A stretch of 64,000 bases of DNA from Davidsoniella eucalypti (taxonomy: Eukaryota > Ascomycota > Sordariomycetes > Microascales > Ceratocystidaceae), in NCBI GenBank assembly GCA_004009845.1, contig RMBW01000064.1:62001-126000 (forward strand), in the 5' to 3' direction. The notes under the pieces are model-generated. The model was not told where the DNA came from. It searched no databases and saw nothing but the letters and a program-made list of their open reading frames with translations. This document shows, piece after piece, positions 1 to 13,119 of the stretch. Positions within the stretch are counted from its first letter, which is position 1; every line of letters begins with the position of its first letter. The translations under genes were made by a program, and so were the position numbers.

Positions 1-3000
1 ACTACCAAAAGGTAAATATAACTTTTTGGTGTAAGATATTATAATATATGTGCAGTTGTAGGGTAGGCATGGCAAAACCTCAATGACTTGGTGACTTACG
101 TTTTCCGTTCAGCTATCATATATATGCAAGCAAGTACTGTAGTAGTTACTGGTCCGAATCTTCATAGCTCTATAGCTCCATAAGATAAATGAATTAAAAA
201 AAAGTTACTGGTCCTAAATTATGGGTGTTGTGGCTGGTATACCCAACTCCGTTGACTAAATTTCTTATCTTTCTTATATTAGAGTGGTGTTATATGTCAT
301 AGGCTAAGTTGTAGTGCTACACCCTTGAAGAAAGGAGATCAAGGATGGAAGAGAAGAAAAGAACAAAGAAAGAAAAGAAAAAGAAATATGTAGCTGAATG
401 TGATGTGACGAGATACGGCGGCATGATCTGCGGTCAGCCGTAGGTGAAGTACTTTTTTTTCTGTTTTCTTTTTTTTCTGGTAGCGTCTGCAAAATGCGCA
501 GATGCGCAAAAATGCTAACCGTATTTGAAATACTGCAAGGTTTGGAGATACGAATGAGATGAACTTCCTTGTCACCCTATAGAATGATATACAACTCTAC
601 GTATAGTTATCACTTGTGATACGTGATATAGACTGTTATTTCAGCTGCTAATCAATGCTGAGACATGTGATAATCATCTTTGGTAGCCGTATAATCTTAG
701 TGATTCAGGCAGACATTAAATACAGTCAAGTGCAGTCGATAATCTTTAATATTTTGTAAAAGCGAAAAGCGAGTTAGCCCTTGGTTTGACATGTTTCAAT
801 TATATAATTTAGATATAATGCGAAAGTCTCCAATCATGTGACAACTACGTGACGGAGATAGACTTGAAGGCATTTCACTGTATCTCCTACCTTTGTGTTT
901 CTCCCTTTTTTCCCCCAACTAGCTAGCTTATATTCTTTTATACGATGGAGGGCATCAAACCCGACAATAACATGAGCTAGTAAAAAATAGATAGCAGACC
1001 TACGTCCATGCCTGATTGAAACTAGAGACATGTCGGTCTGACAGGCATAAGACTCGCGGGAGTTAGGCTTGAGACTCCGGGCCCCGGTTTTTGGGGAGTT
1101 AGAGGGAGACACTAGATAGGGAAGGGAGAGAAACGCAAAGAGAATAGAAAAACGAGCGAATAGAAGCCTGATGGTGGCCCGTCCTTGGGGTTGAGTGAGC
1201 AGATGTCTCACCGAAGGGTGGTGACGGGTACAAAAGAAAGTCAAAGTAAAAAAGGGAAGGAGGAGCGGCCGGTACTTGTTAGTAGATCTGTTTCTGGTAG
1301 AAGACATGGGCAATTTGTCGATGAATTACATTGTAGTAGGCATTCGATGTGATATTCACTTGGTACAGCTGGAATGCGGCGTCTTTTCTAATTCGACTGC
1401 CATGAATATGACGCGATACGGCTACTGCTCATCAGTATCGCCAAAGACATTACCTAACAAAGTGGGTGAAATAGAGCAGTGTCATGTGTGAAAGGTATCG
1501 TCTTGTGCGTGAGCATATCCTATCATACGTCGTTCAGTTTACGTGGGTGGCGAGGAGATAAGACGAGCTGGTATGCAAAGCTAAGATAGGCGATGATCAA
1601 CAGGATGCTAGGGTAACAAAAAAAAGACAAGTCAAAAAAGTTGCAATAGAGCTAAGTCAGCGTTGTTTCCGCGGCCAACAGCGAACTTGGTAGATGCAAT
1701 GATATATTGGGACTACCTTCAATAGCAAGAATCTACATTTGTACAACCGTGGACAAGAGTCACGGGAAGAAGATGCCCAAAGGAAGATACACAGCCCTGA
1801 CCTAACTAGTAAACAATGTAAGCTGAAGGACAACCTACTTCTAAGTATGTACGTATCTGTACAATTGCAAGGCAAGCTTTAGAAGAAGAAAAGAATGGCC
1901 GACGCTCAGGCCACTGCTCGTCTACAGGCGAGGCGGATAGACACTCTTCTAGTACTACTAGTGATAGCTAAAGGCCAACAAAAACACAGCGGGAAGGCAC
2001 GGAACATAGTCGAGAAGGGAAGTGGGGGGAAGACGCCCCGCATCGGGCTTGTTTCCCATTTCTAGTGAGCGATGATACTTTATATGACGGGTAAAGGCTA
2101 TTTGTGTATACGATGAGCGAACCAACTAAGTGGCGGACTCGGTGAAGCGACGATTGGAAGTAGAAAGAATGAGTCGGCGAGCAAACGAAAGAGAAAAGCA
2201 ACAGGAGAGAGAGAAAGAGCAGCTTCGCGGTGATGCGTGCTGTCATCCTATCTGAGAGTTTCGGATATGTCGGCCGTAACTGATCGAAAAGCTATAGTAA
2301 GCATGATCATGATACCAAGACAAGGCATAAGCCCGGCCATTCTCGGGCGAGCCTGGAGAATTGGTAGAGCGACAGGCAGTGTGAATGGCCATTGCTATAC
2401 TAACGAAAACCATGCGATATTCTAGTGGCTGGTATACCTGTATGTATCCTTTGCTCTTCTGCCTCACCTTGCTTTATTTTTCTGCTAGTTTGGGCGTTGG
2501 TATGCCAATGGAACCGCTAATCTGGGCTATTGGGCCAAGTTTTGCGGGACAAATGCTGGGCCAGCAGTCAATATATGTCGCGCGTCAGCGGCTACCTTGG
2601 GCTTTGTAAGGTAGAGAACCCCCACCGGCAATGCCTCAATTGGTTCCAAGGAGCAAGGAATACAATTGAATTGGATAAAGTTCAGTTGAAGCCCACAAAG
2701 TCTGGGACGGCGATGACTTGGCGACGTGGAAGAGTCAGTCGCCGTTTATTTTCTATTTCCTTCCCTCAGGATTCCCGATGAAGAAGGCTGGGTAAAGTCT
2801 AGTATTTGGTCAACAAAGCAGACCCGTCGTGACGAACTTGAGATACATATATTGAGTTACAGCCCTTGTGAAATTCCGTCGAAAGAGATACATAGGTACA
2901 TAGCTATACAGATATACAGATACAGATAATATGGAGATACAACTATTAGCATGCAACATAGTATTCGTTTGATCGAATTCATTTGGTAAGCAAAATGGCC

Positions 3001-3900
3001 CCTTGTTCCCTGCAGCGGGCGCCGCTCATGTTTGTCTCTCGCTCTGCCGCTCCAACGGCCTTCCTTGTCTCGTTTGCTCTGCTCACGGCTCTTGACGTTA
3101 TGGACAAGGGCTTGGGTCTAGAACAACCCCGGGAAACAAAAAGACTCCGTAGACGGTCCCATTGCTATGCGTTTCCTTAGACCAGCTTGTATACATACAT
3201 GTATCTGTAAGCCATGTTGAACCACGTGATCCTAGAATGTAGAGTAAAAATCAAGACAAATCAAAACAAACAAGCTAAGCTCCACTTATCGTAGTTAAAT
3301 GCTGGCCAAGGATCCCATCCATTGTGTGGAGCTTTGTTCATGGTGCTGTCACAGGCGGCAAGACAAAGCCACCCAGGACAAACTAGTGTATATGTACATA
3401 TGTACATACAACTAGGTAACTAAATATCAGCACTGCCCATCATCTTGAGACAACAATGATGGGTAGCCTAATCGCCGAGTTACATGTACTCACACTAATG
3501 TTCATGTTGTTGTTTGTATAGTGCCAGGGAGCCTCTGAACTTGGTAACTGCGCTGTTTTCTAAAGTCTGCAAAGTCTGTGCAGATCACGTTTTGGCATAA
3601 TATCCAGCCGTCAATCTGTGGGCAAAATCGCATCCCAATTCATTCAATTGCATTATGCTTTCCAAAAATCTCAATAGAAAAAGAATGTCGCCTGAATCCA
3701 GCGCCTGCCAGCCTTCCTTTTCGTATCGCACGAGGAAGTTGCTGTTGCGGGTCTGACGGTTCCTGCCCTCAAAACTATGGGAAATCATTGCCTGAAATCA
3801 ATGGAACAAGGGGAAGAGCATAAAACATACAACGTGGGCTTATGAACAACCATGGAAAGAAGTCAACAAATATACTATTAAAAACGCAATTGCCTATGAA
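1..3900. other. Gene-poor region, no supported gene
   Basis: I find no convincing coding region here. Open frames are short (the longest is 159 codons on the minus strand at 834-1313), have no recognisable motif and overlap each other in several frames. The minus strand between about 2000 and 2250 is pyrimidine-rich, as a leader would be, but I see no coding exon that it could serve. The only defined element is a fragment of a dispersed repeat at 682-738, listed separately. Confidence 0.5.
682..738 (+). repeat. Fragment of dispersed LINE-tail repeat
   Basis: This stretch shares the core ATCTTAGTGATT[C/T]AGG with the sequence just after the left LINE flank at 30741-30812, including a GTAGCC block before it and a CAAGTG...GTCG tail after it. 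A related core (GCCTTGGTGATACAGGCAGAC) closes the right flank at about 33590. It is most simply a solo 3'-tail fragment of the same non-LTR element family. No coding sequence accompanies it. Confidence 0.45.
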
Positions 3901-3929
3901 CCACACCCACTGTGTTTATGGTACGAAGA

Positions 3930-6900
3930 TCGAAGCCACTCACCCTGCAGCATAGTTGTTCTTCCTGTTGTTCTTCCTAGAAATTCTCCCTAGCAATTCT
4001 TCCTAGTAATTCTACTTTGCTATTCTATTCCATCATCATCGTCATCGCGGCTACCTCGCCTTGTATCTTGTGTTGTTCGTTCGGCTTTGACTAGGTCCAG
4101 GCCGTGCATGGTATCAGCGGGCATTGACGAGACTTAGTCGAACTGGGGACCCTATTCTCGAATTGCAAGATCATCATTACTATCACCATCATCGTATACT
4201 GTGCATATATTTGTACATGCCTAGGTCTACTTACTAGAACAAAAGAAAGCATCCTTCGTCGCCTCAACATCTCAATTGCATATAGACTTCCACCCCCGGT
4301 CCCTGTCTATCCAAATAGGCTAAGTTTCTGTACAAGAGGTCAACCCTGGTGCTTGAGCCAAGCTAAACTCCGCCCACAACTGTTTTTGTATGCTTCTATA
4401 CAGGCTTTTTTTTAATAATTCTTTTTATACAACTAGTTGCACCTCTTTACACCCTTCCAGGAAAAGACATCCCGGCCGCTGCAGAAGCCTTCGTTCTGCT
4501 GATTTGACGGCCGAGAACCTAGACAGCTGGAGGATCACTATTCTGCACCTAACATACATAGTATGCTTTTGCTTCGTCGTCGTTTTCCCTCGTCTCTTCC
4601 TCTACTTCCTTCCTATGCAACAACTAAGCGACTAAAAAAACTAAAAAGGGCACTACTGCCACTATAAGCTCTTACCGCCGCCCAACATCGCTATAGGAAA
4701 ACCTTAAAGCTTACTCCTAGAAACATCGGCTCGGCCCATTGCTAAATCTGTGTCTTAAGACCGTGTTTGCATTTGCTATTGCTATTGCTATTACTGCCGT
4801 TACAATCACAGATGCTTGCCCGCTCTAGCTCTAGCTCTGCCCGACAAAACATACGCACCACCTAGCGCATTACTTTCCGCAATATATTACAAGGCCAACC
4901 TCGTCCAGGCCAGCCCAATACAATACCGAGAAGAGTCGTAGTAGTACTGCTAGTTGCGACTGCTACTACAACTCGTAGCACTGCTACAACTCTGGTGACA
5001 CTCTTCAAAGTGCCAATCTGCAAGCAATTCATTGATTGATATGCGCTGACATCACCGCGTCTCTTTTTTTTGTTGTTCTTCTTATTCTTTTCCTTCTCTC
5101 ATTTTTTCCGTTTTTGTCTTCTAATATTTTATATCTTCCATGCATAGTCGCTCGGTTAGTCTTCCTTCTGTACTTTTCGTTACTTTAGTTGCCGTGGCCT
5201 TTCCGAGCACTCTCAGATTTTGTTTTTGATTATCTGCTTTATTACTTCATCTTTCAGCGCTATTATGACTAAATTTGCCGCTTTAAAACTACGACCATCA
5301 CGCTATATCTCGATCTTTTTATTCAATATCGAACAACCTCGCTAGAAAAACAACGACATATTATCTACGGCCTATCTCTGTTCTACAATATCATACCTAG
5401 TGATATCTTTTTTTTCTATTTTTGGGGGAGAAAAATACCCATCAACTTCACTTCTGGTATGTTGAATTTCACCATATTACCATATCCCGTCCTACACCCT
5501 ATTGTCACCAAGTTATCTTTACCACCACCCATCTAGACTATGACATCTAGCATACCCAACTTTGTGTACATGTTTTCTGCATAATACAGCATTCTATACC
5601 ACAAAAGAGAAATTAAACGTATCACTGTGGTCTGCTGTGTCGATTGAGAGTTAGTATCTACCAAGATCATACGCTTCCCGCCAGCTGGCAATGTAAGATA
5701 CCGTGACTTTGCGGTTACCGGTCATGCATAATGCCACCCCTTATCAATAGAGGGGCATCTAGCAGTAATAGAAGTAGAGGTACCTCTATAAGTCTTCTAT
5801 ATCAAAAAGAATACTCTACCCAAAGTCCCAGTGGACAAACGTCATTGTAGTCTGAGGTCTTATGAGCTACCCTCGCTGCTGCCAGTAAACCAAGTGCCCA
5901 AGCTTTCTCTCAAACTACCTGTGCTTAGCTTGTCTTGTCTAACATGTTCTCGCTTTCGCATCCACCTATTGCAGGAACATAAAAGCTTGACCACCACTAC
6001 TATTCACACCCCCATTCAACGTCCACTCCAAACATGTTCATTTCAACAACTTGCTCCTACTATATGTAGGATGCTATCCCAATTCATATACCTTTGTGCA
6101 CTCCAGTAGCGCCATTTTGATTCTGAATTCGTACCCCTCTATTCATACTCCCACAACCTTTGTGAGAACGCACTTGTATTTACGGAAGATGCAGGGATTG
6201 ACCAGAAACCACAATACTAAGAGTAGTATAGTAGTACTACTCTTATACACTCTTACTATCACACAAACTCATAAATAAGCGTCCATTCTTTCTCCTATAT
6301 CTGTACAGCCAGAAAATAAGCATGAATGCTATGGGAACGTCTCTTTTTCTTCTTGATTACAGGCCTTTATCAATACTTGAGCCATTCCATTCTCGATCTT
6401 AATATTATCAACTATTACGCACCGAGTTCAAGTTGGGTAAGCTTATCAACCTACAGCTATTAGCTTGGTTGGTCTGATGTTCCGCGGTAGCTATAGCTAT
6501 TTTAGTCAATAGGGCTACTAGTCGAAGTATCGCTACTGTCTTATTGTGAATGACTATGCTTTTTAACCTACTATTGGTTCATAAGCATAGCAAAGTCTGC
6601 CGCTGTGCTGTACGCAGTGTGTACCTGCTAGTATTATCAAACAGTAGTAGAAGCTCATATTCAGAAACGCTACCGCAACTATATTGTTGATTACCCCATC
6701 CTATCAGCGACATCCCACTCCTTGCGTTACAGCATCTGGTGGTGTCTTTAAACAGAACAAAGTTGTATATGATACTCTACTGTTCACCCCGCTCTCCGTC
6801 TCTGTACATTACTCAGTACCTCAATTTCGCTTTCAAAAATAATCCGTCACTGCCATCACTATACTCTGCATGAGTCCCCTCCCGGCCAAAGCTTCCGACT

Positions 6901-7643
6901 GTCTTCCTGTACTGAGCTTGATTTGGCCACATACACTTACGTACGGACCACATACATGCACTATCACAGCATTTACTGATATACCTTTTTCCTAGTCCTC
7001 CTATATCAGGTGGGATTATATAGCCGTATTTGATCATATCTCCCTCCGCGCTCACACCTTGTTTCTTTCACGCCCACGCCACTTCTACGTAAACCTGGGG
7101 TGGGAAACAAAAAGAAACAAGTGTGTGTGCTTTTTACAACTATACTGTTCGACAATACTCTGGAACTCCTGAAATTATAGGTCTAGACTCTTTGACATTG
7201 TAGACGCAAACAAACTTGCTAACCGCGTCTGTTCACTGCTGTGTTGCTCTCTTTTTCAAATTCCTCAGTGCGCTACAATACAATACCCTAGTGGTATTGT
7301 CAAGACTAGTCAAGTCTTTCTATTCCATATATCCTATCAGTCCATCAAATCATAGTCGCAGAGACACCAACACCAACACACACACCCTTTACTCAACAAC
7401 GTCGCAAAACATATTTGTCGCTACTGGCTTTTAACTAGAGACACTCATATATTCATCAAGTCTTTTCTTCATCTTGTTGCTTCATATATTCAAGCCGTCT
7501 TTACTTTTTTTTACGTCCTATCCATTGAGTCCCCAATCTTGTTCTCGGCATCTTACTCTCAAACTCCAAGTTCCTGGTTCATATAGCACCAATTCTATAT
7601 TCCCAGATCCTAGTTCTGCGCACTTAGCCATCCACCACCCACC
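3930..7643 (+). promoter_or_regulatory. Pyrimidine-rich upstream region of the PAS gene
   Basis: The plus strand is strongly C/T-rich with many short upstream ATGs and stops over about 3.7 kb, ending at the PAS-gene start at 7644. No ORF above 92 codons is found. Local features are a 13-bp tandem (TTCTTCCTAGAAA-like, three units) near 3970-4012, a (GCTATT)n run near 4771-4795, and a perfect 11-bp stem with a 6-nt loop at 6218-6245. Fungal regulator genes often have long leaders of this kind. How much is transcribed cannot be read from sequence. Confidence 0.4.
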
Positions 7644-9450
7644 ATGGATGTCAAGTTCATGACTATCAATGGTAATTATTATCTCCCACTTCTCTCTTTA
7701 CTTCTGCTTTGCCCGTCTTTCCATTATCGAACTAATTAGAGTTATTGTCGATAGATCTTTCCGACGAGGCCAATATTATCTTTGCGTCAGACTCAGTACA
7801 TGATATTCTAGGCTTCAGACCCGACGATATCCGTAGCAGATCAGCTTTCGACTTTTTCCACCCTAACGAAGTTGAGAAGGCTCGTAAAGTCCACAAGCGT
7901 GGAGTTTTACTAGACAAAGCCGCCGTTCTACACACAGTCCACATCAAATCAAAAGATGGGCAATATATCAAGTGCGAATGTTCATTTACCATTGTCCATG
8001 ATGCTCTGGTCGCATGTATCGGCGTCTATAACCCAAGTTACAAAAGTGACCGTAAGCAATGCCTATGCTAGATATACTTTCATGACTTCATCAAGCTCGT
8101 GGCTAATCCTCTGTCTAGGACGCGCAAACGATGCTCCACGCATCAGACAGCTGTTCAAGTGCTCGCCGAACGATCCCATGTATCACATGCTTGAGAACCT
8201 GTCTCCGAAATACCAAATGCCGCCAATGGCCCGTGAGCCACGAGCCGTCCTAATTCTAAATCGGTTCACACGAACACTATCAATCATGTTTGCTAGCGAT
8301 GCAGTGACCACCATTATGGGAATATCTGCTAGCGAAATCCGCAACAAGAGCTTTTATGAGTTGATACAGCCAAGCTGTCTTGCCGAATGCATCGCCTGCC
8401 TCGAAAGTGCGAAAGCCAACGACTCTATAGCTTACTTGAGATTCTGGTATCGTGATCTACGTGCCGAAGAGCGAGATAACGAAACCGGCAACGACGACGA
8501 CGGCTACGACGACGATGATGATGATAGTGAAGAAGAGCAAAGCGATGATGACAACAGTACTCCAGCACAAATACGCTCAGTCACGCCAATAGATACCTCC
8601 CGAGTGAAAATCGAATCTCCACCACCGTTTAAACGACGACGAGTTGAATCCGATAACCGCCGGCCAGCAGCATCATACCCACCACCAACATCGATCGACC
8701 CCTCATCCGCTATCCCTGAAGTGCTGGACGCCATGGAGGCGGAAGGAGAGCCAGTATGTTCCCGCCGTCGTGGAACTCAAGGGGCTTTCCGATCACCCGA
8801 TATCGAATTAGAGGCTGTCATTTCATGTACATCGGATGGTATAGTTGTTGTGCTTCGTCGCGCGCGGCCGCCTATTCCAGCAGCAAATCCGCCCATGATC
8901 TCCACGGAGCTGGACATGTCCTTTTTATCCAGTACTTTTGGTGAACACCGAATGCCAACCACAACAGCATATGCTGAACCTAATAATTTGTATATCTTCC
9001 GACCTCCCCTCCAGCCTCAGTTTATGCCTCTTCGGGATATTGACCCGGTGTCAACAGGAGCTCCTCTCGACAACATCACTCGATCGATCCGTGATATTAG
9101 TGTATTTGCATGGTCAGCCGATCCTAAACGCCGAATGGTTGTTGCATCAACAAGACTCGAGAGTCCACGTAATTCCACATCTACCTCTATGCCCACAAGC
9201 AACACATCGCGCATCGCCAGCATGAAAAGAAGCACGGCAAGCCCCAGTCCCAGTATAGATGTTTTCGTTGGGCATGAATACGCCAATCCACACCATTGCC
9301 ATCAAGTCTCCCACGTTATTCACCACTCTCAAGAATCAATACATCACTCAAATCCAGCATATATGTCATCCGCCCGGGCACCAGTTCCTATATGCAACCA
9401 GTCGCCGGGCCAACTTGATCACCTTTGACACAAAGGCATCTTTGGGGTGA
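7644..9450 (+). CDS. Two-PAS-domain protein, putative sensor/regulator
   Basis: Exons are 7644-7671, 7755-8051 and 8119 onward, joined at GTAATT/ATAG and GTAAGC/CTAG sites that keep frame. The first exon gives MDVKFMTIN. A PAS domain follows (LSDEANIIFASDSVHDILGF, then the HIKSKDGQYIKCECSF hairpin, about residues 10-105). A second PAS domain begins near FTRTLSIMFASDAVTTIMG. Next come an Asp/Glu-rich tract (about 8490-8555) and a basic KRRR patch. The 3' end is ambiguous. Read straight through, the frame stops at 9428. An intron from GTATTT at 9102 to TATAG at 9258 instead reaches the +1 frame and a stop at 9450, ending in a more protein-like tail (GHQFLYATSRRANLITFDTK) with stronger G/C third-position bias. 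I prefer the latter, giving about 499 aa. Resemblance is to White-collar-type PAS folds, but I see no GATA zinc finger, so it is not WC-1 or WC-2 itself. Confidence 0.75.
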
Positions 9451-10339
9451 GTTCCCATGTGGCACGATATGTACATGCGTCACAGAGTGGTTGGATACAA
9501 TATCGAAATAGTAGAACCGAATTTCAGCTCGGATTTTGTCGCTCATGAGAAAACGCAGTGAGAACAGGATCGATACCAGCGGTTGAATTTTCAAGACTGG
9601 CCTAAATCTTTGGCTTATCTACGACCAGACAATGGATAGAAGCATCAAACGTAACAACACAAAAGTAAAACAATATTACATAGGACATATAATACGAGCC
9701 TGATAATATTTTGATATCCATGAGGACCCAGATGAGCATAGTCACATATCTGGATGTATCTGTATTACAAAGTTTAGTGATGATAAATGTGGGAAGGATT
9801 TAAGCACAGGGTTCTAAGTTAGGGTTACATATACAGGCCGTGTGAATTATTACAATTTATTGCATGGTTTTACTGTGAAGGTCCACTAAGATAGTGGGTT
9901 ACGCAGCTTCCCTTATGTTACGAAGCTATGCTCTTTTACCATGGCCAGATATTACAACTAGCATTGCTATTATTATTCCCTGTTCTCACCGAAATTCAAT
10001 TCAACTTAAATCAAGTTCACCTTGTTTCTGGACATTCAACGCGCCTTCGAGCGAGCTTTTCTTTATCATTCTGCGCTGGTTACTATTGATTAGCGACCAC
10101 GTTTGCCCTTTGCTTTCTACATTTATTGGTCTAAGAGCTCGACGCCCCCAAAGACGTAGCTCTTTTGTCCCGTCCATTGTCTGTCTACTATAGCGTTCCT
10201 GGCAAAGAGCCGCTAGTTATCCTACAATAGTTGGACTTCAACCTTTGTTTCGACGTCGAATATCAACTCTATTGAAGCCCTACCAGCGTTGAATATATCG
10301 ACGAATACATATTAACGTCGCTGTTGCGGAAATTTCAAG
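9451..10339. other. Intergenic, PAS gene 3' flank and yip4 leader
   Basis: No supported gene lies in this stretch. The first half is A/T-rich 3' flank. The second half, from about 9900, becomes C/T-rich on the plus strand and leads into the Yip4-type gene. The 99-codon frame at 9894-10193 has no family resemblance. Confidence 0.5.
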
Positions 10340-11432
10340 ATGGCTTCTTCTTCTACTAACAAGCTCTATGCCGAGGATGTCATGGTCGATGATGACGACA
10401 TGATTGATCCTGATGATGGTAAGCTATCAACATCCAATATCGTCTCTACTACCATACCTACCCAAGCACTCCGACTAACATACACACCATTTCTCTCTAG
10501 CCGACCTGAACGACTTTGACGACCCGCTCGATACCAAGCCACTCACTGGCAAGATCGGTTCTTCTTCCCAGGCCGGAACATCCACCTCGCGCGCCGGTGG
10601 TAGTTCAAGCTCATCCGCCAACGCTACCGAAAGCTATCTCACCTCACGAATTCCCGGTGAAGACCGTCACGCTGCGCAAAACACCATCGACGAGAGCGTA
10701 TGGGCGACACTTAGCCGTGACCTATTCGCCATCTGGGGTAAGATGCGCGAGGTTCTTTGGCCGAGATATATTCTCGGCGGTACCATGTTTGAATCAGCTG
10801 ATGGGTTGCGCGGCGCCTATGCGAATTTACGTGAGGCTGGTATCGCCGGTGCGAGAGAGGAGTTTGCTAGTTTGGCGGGTAGGGTCATGGATGCAGAGTC
10901 GCTGGTTTCGACTAATCATATGACTCCCGGTCTAAGGAATTGGGATCTGTGGGGCCCTTTGATCTTTTGTCTGGCTTTGAGTGTTTTGTTGAGCATTCAT
11001 GCGCGCCCCGAACAGAAGGATATCGTCTTCAGTGGTATCTTTGCCATGGTGTGGATTGGCGAGGCAGTTGTCACCCTGCAAATTCGCCTTCTCGGTGGAA
11101 GCATGTAAGTTTTGTCTACAATTCCCTCTTTTTTTAGGGCAACTCATCTTGAAAAGAAGCTAACCTGCGGTTTTTATATCAGATCATTTGCGCAAAGCAT
11201 CTGCATAATTGGATACACACTGTTTCCATTGGTTATCGCAGCTTTGCTATCGGCATTTAGACTGTATTGGATTGCTCGCATCCCCGTGTACATTGTCCTA
11301 GTCCTCTGGTCTATGGCAGCGGGCATCAGTATTCTGGCAGGCTCTGGCGTCGTCAAGAACCGCGTGGTTCTAGCGGTGTACCCTCTCGTTGTTTTCTACA
11401 TTGGTATCGGCTGCCTGTGCTTCATCAGCTAG
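10340..11432 (+). CDS. yip4: Yip4/YIPF6-type Golgi membrane protein
   Basis: Three exons (10340-10418, 10501-11104, 11183-11432) encode 310 aa. Splice sites are GTAAGC/CTAG and GTAAGT/TCAG, and both junctions keep frame. The N-terminus is acidic and cytosolic (DDDDMIDPDD), followed by a Ser-rich linker. The Yip1 domain starts at the diagnostic TPGLRNWDLWGPLIFCL and has five hydrophobic spans (DLWGPLIFCLALSVLLSI, IVFSGIFAMVWIGEAVVTL, SFAQSICIIGYTLFPLVIA, YIVLVLWSMAAGISIL, VVLAVYPLVVFYIGIGCLC). The LLGGSISF motif after the second span is typical of the family. Yip family proteins bind Ypt/Rab GTPases and act in ER-Golgi membrane traffic. The length fits the family. Intron 2 also has an earlier AG near 11139 that would break the match, so the 11183 acceptor was chosen. 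Confidence 0.9.
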
Positions 11433-13119
11433 GCATAAATTAAATGGCCTATATCTAAAGTAAAATCCATGTGTATTCTTTCAACATTGAATGATCTTCT
11501 CTGAGTTTAAAGAAGGAAGTGGCGTGGTGTAACCCAATAAGGGTTATCCATTGCCAAAAGTAGGGTTGTATATGCTAGAAATGCAAGTGAAGATCTCATG
11601 TTACCTTCAGCATCCTGGTTGCGTCACGGGAGGGGCATGGCTTGAAAAAGAGACAGTAAGCGCCTCTGCGTCCTACAGATATGTTGCCTTGAGCTAGATG
11701 GTGATGCAATGCACGAACAAGTGGTTGATACAACCAACGCACAGGAACACGTATATAGATATTGTACATTACATGTATGTGATTGGAGGCTGTAAACATT
11801 CAAGACCAACTAGCTAGGCTGCGATTGGAATTTGAAAGTGAATGGACCTATGCGATATTGCTCGGGATAGAAACCACCCCGCACGGCACATAACTGTAGG
11901 CGAGGTAGTCGAATCAGAAACGGCGACTAGAGCATTGCAGCGATATTAAGAATGTCTAGTATATCGATAGAAGTAAGGCTTAAGAGCCTGTATGCTAGAG
12001 CCTGTAATGCCGTTATCTGACGACAGCCAAGAGACCACTGTGAGGACCTGTAATATTACAATGCGTGGTTGTGGGTGTGTGCTAATGTGCTACTCATGCA
12101 CAATCGGCGTACAGATTAAAGCAAAAGCTAGTCATCGCTACATATGTATATACATAGTTGGCGGTTGATGCATGAAATTTCGACGTAAGGCCGGTCGATG
12201 ACCTTGGGTAGCTTGGCCCTTGCAGCTCTAAGCTAGCCAGATGGTAGGCTGGTAGCATGAACAAGATGAGAAATCGCCTACGAAACGAAGGTGTAGCGTA
12301 GAATTGGTGCGGGTTCTTGTAATGCGGCTTGTTTTTGCTTTTCAATGCATCATTCATCAAGAAAGAGTAGATAAACAGAAGAAACAATTGGGATTTCAAA
12401 GACCAAAATAAACAAGCGAATGCGGCTGGCCTTGTTTTTTTTTCTAAGTGGAGATCGCTAAAAGCAAAGCTCCTCACAGTTGCTTTACTGGATATGTGGT
12501 GGTTGCTTTAGCTGGCTCTAGGTGGGTTCTAGTCTAGTCGGGTTTGTTCACCTTCATCTTTCCTACCTGTTGTATTTTTTATCTTTTTTAATTCATGGGT
12601 TTTCTCCTCGGAAATCTGGACCGCTGAAGCTTCTTCTTCCCGTTTTCATCAAAACTGCTGCCTTTCTTCATCGTCTTTTTCTTATTCTTCTCTTCTTCCA
12701 ACCTTGTCCAACAGCGTCACTCTTGTTTCCTGCCTGGTCGAGACTTCTGACGTGAGCTGATTGCAAAGCGTCTTCTCTTCTTTTTCCGTTCGTGATTCTA
12801 CCGTTAATAATTCTTTTTTTTCTCTTTTCTTAATTCATTCCCCATTTGTTAGGCGGCTACCTCTTCTAGAAAGATCCTCACATTTGGTCTTTCACTCAAC
12901 ACCCACCGCAACAAAAAAATCGAATTTACCTTGGTCAGCCGACAAAAAGCCTACGAGAACACGATTTTGCCGCCTATTGGAGAACCGTCAATCAAATCAC
13001 CCACCGCCTTCCTGTCTGTCGCCCTCTCTCGATCGCCCACGGACACCGACTTAGACACAGACATCTGGTTGCCCATCACCCACTCAGCTTGCTCCTGCAT
13101 CGCTTGATTTCTGCCCAGC
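11433..13119. other. Intergenic, with pyrimidine-rich yrb2 leader
   Basis: From 11433 to about 12480 there is no supported gene. From about 12520 to 13119 the plus strand is markedly C/T-rich (runs of TTCTTC and TTTCTC), which fits the promoter and 5' leader of the Ran-binding protein gene starting at 13120. The ORFs seen here (up to 127 codons on the minus strand) lack motifs. Confidence 0.45.

Noticed and set aside
834..1313. 159-codon minus-strand frame
   Set aside because: Low-complexity Leu/Phe/Ser/Arg text in a pyrimidine-rich strand, with no motif and no supporting splice or neighbour context.
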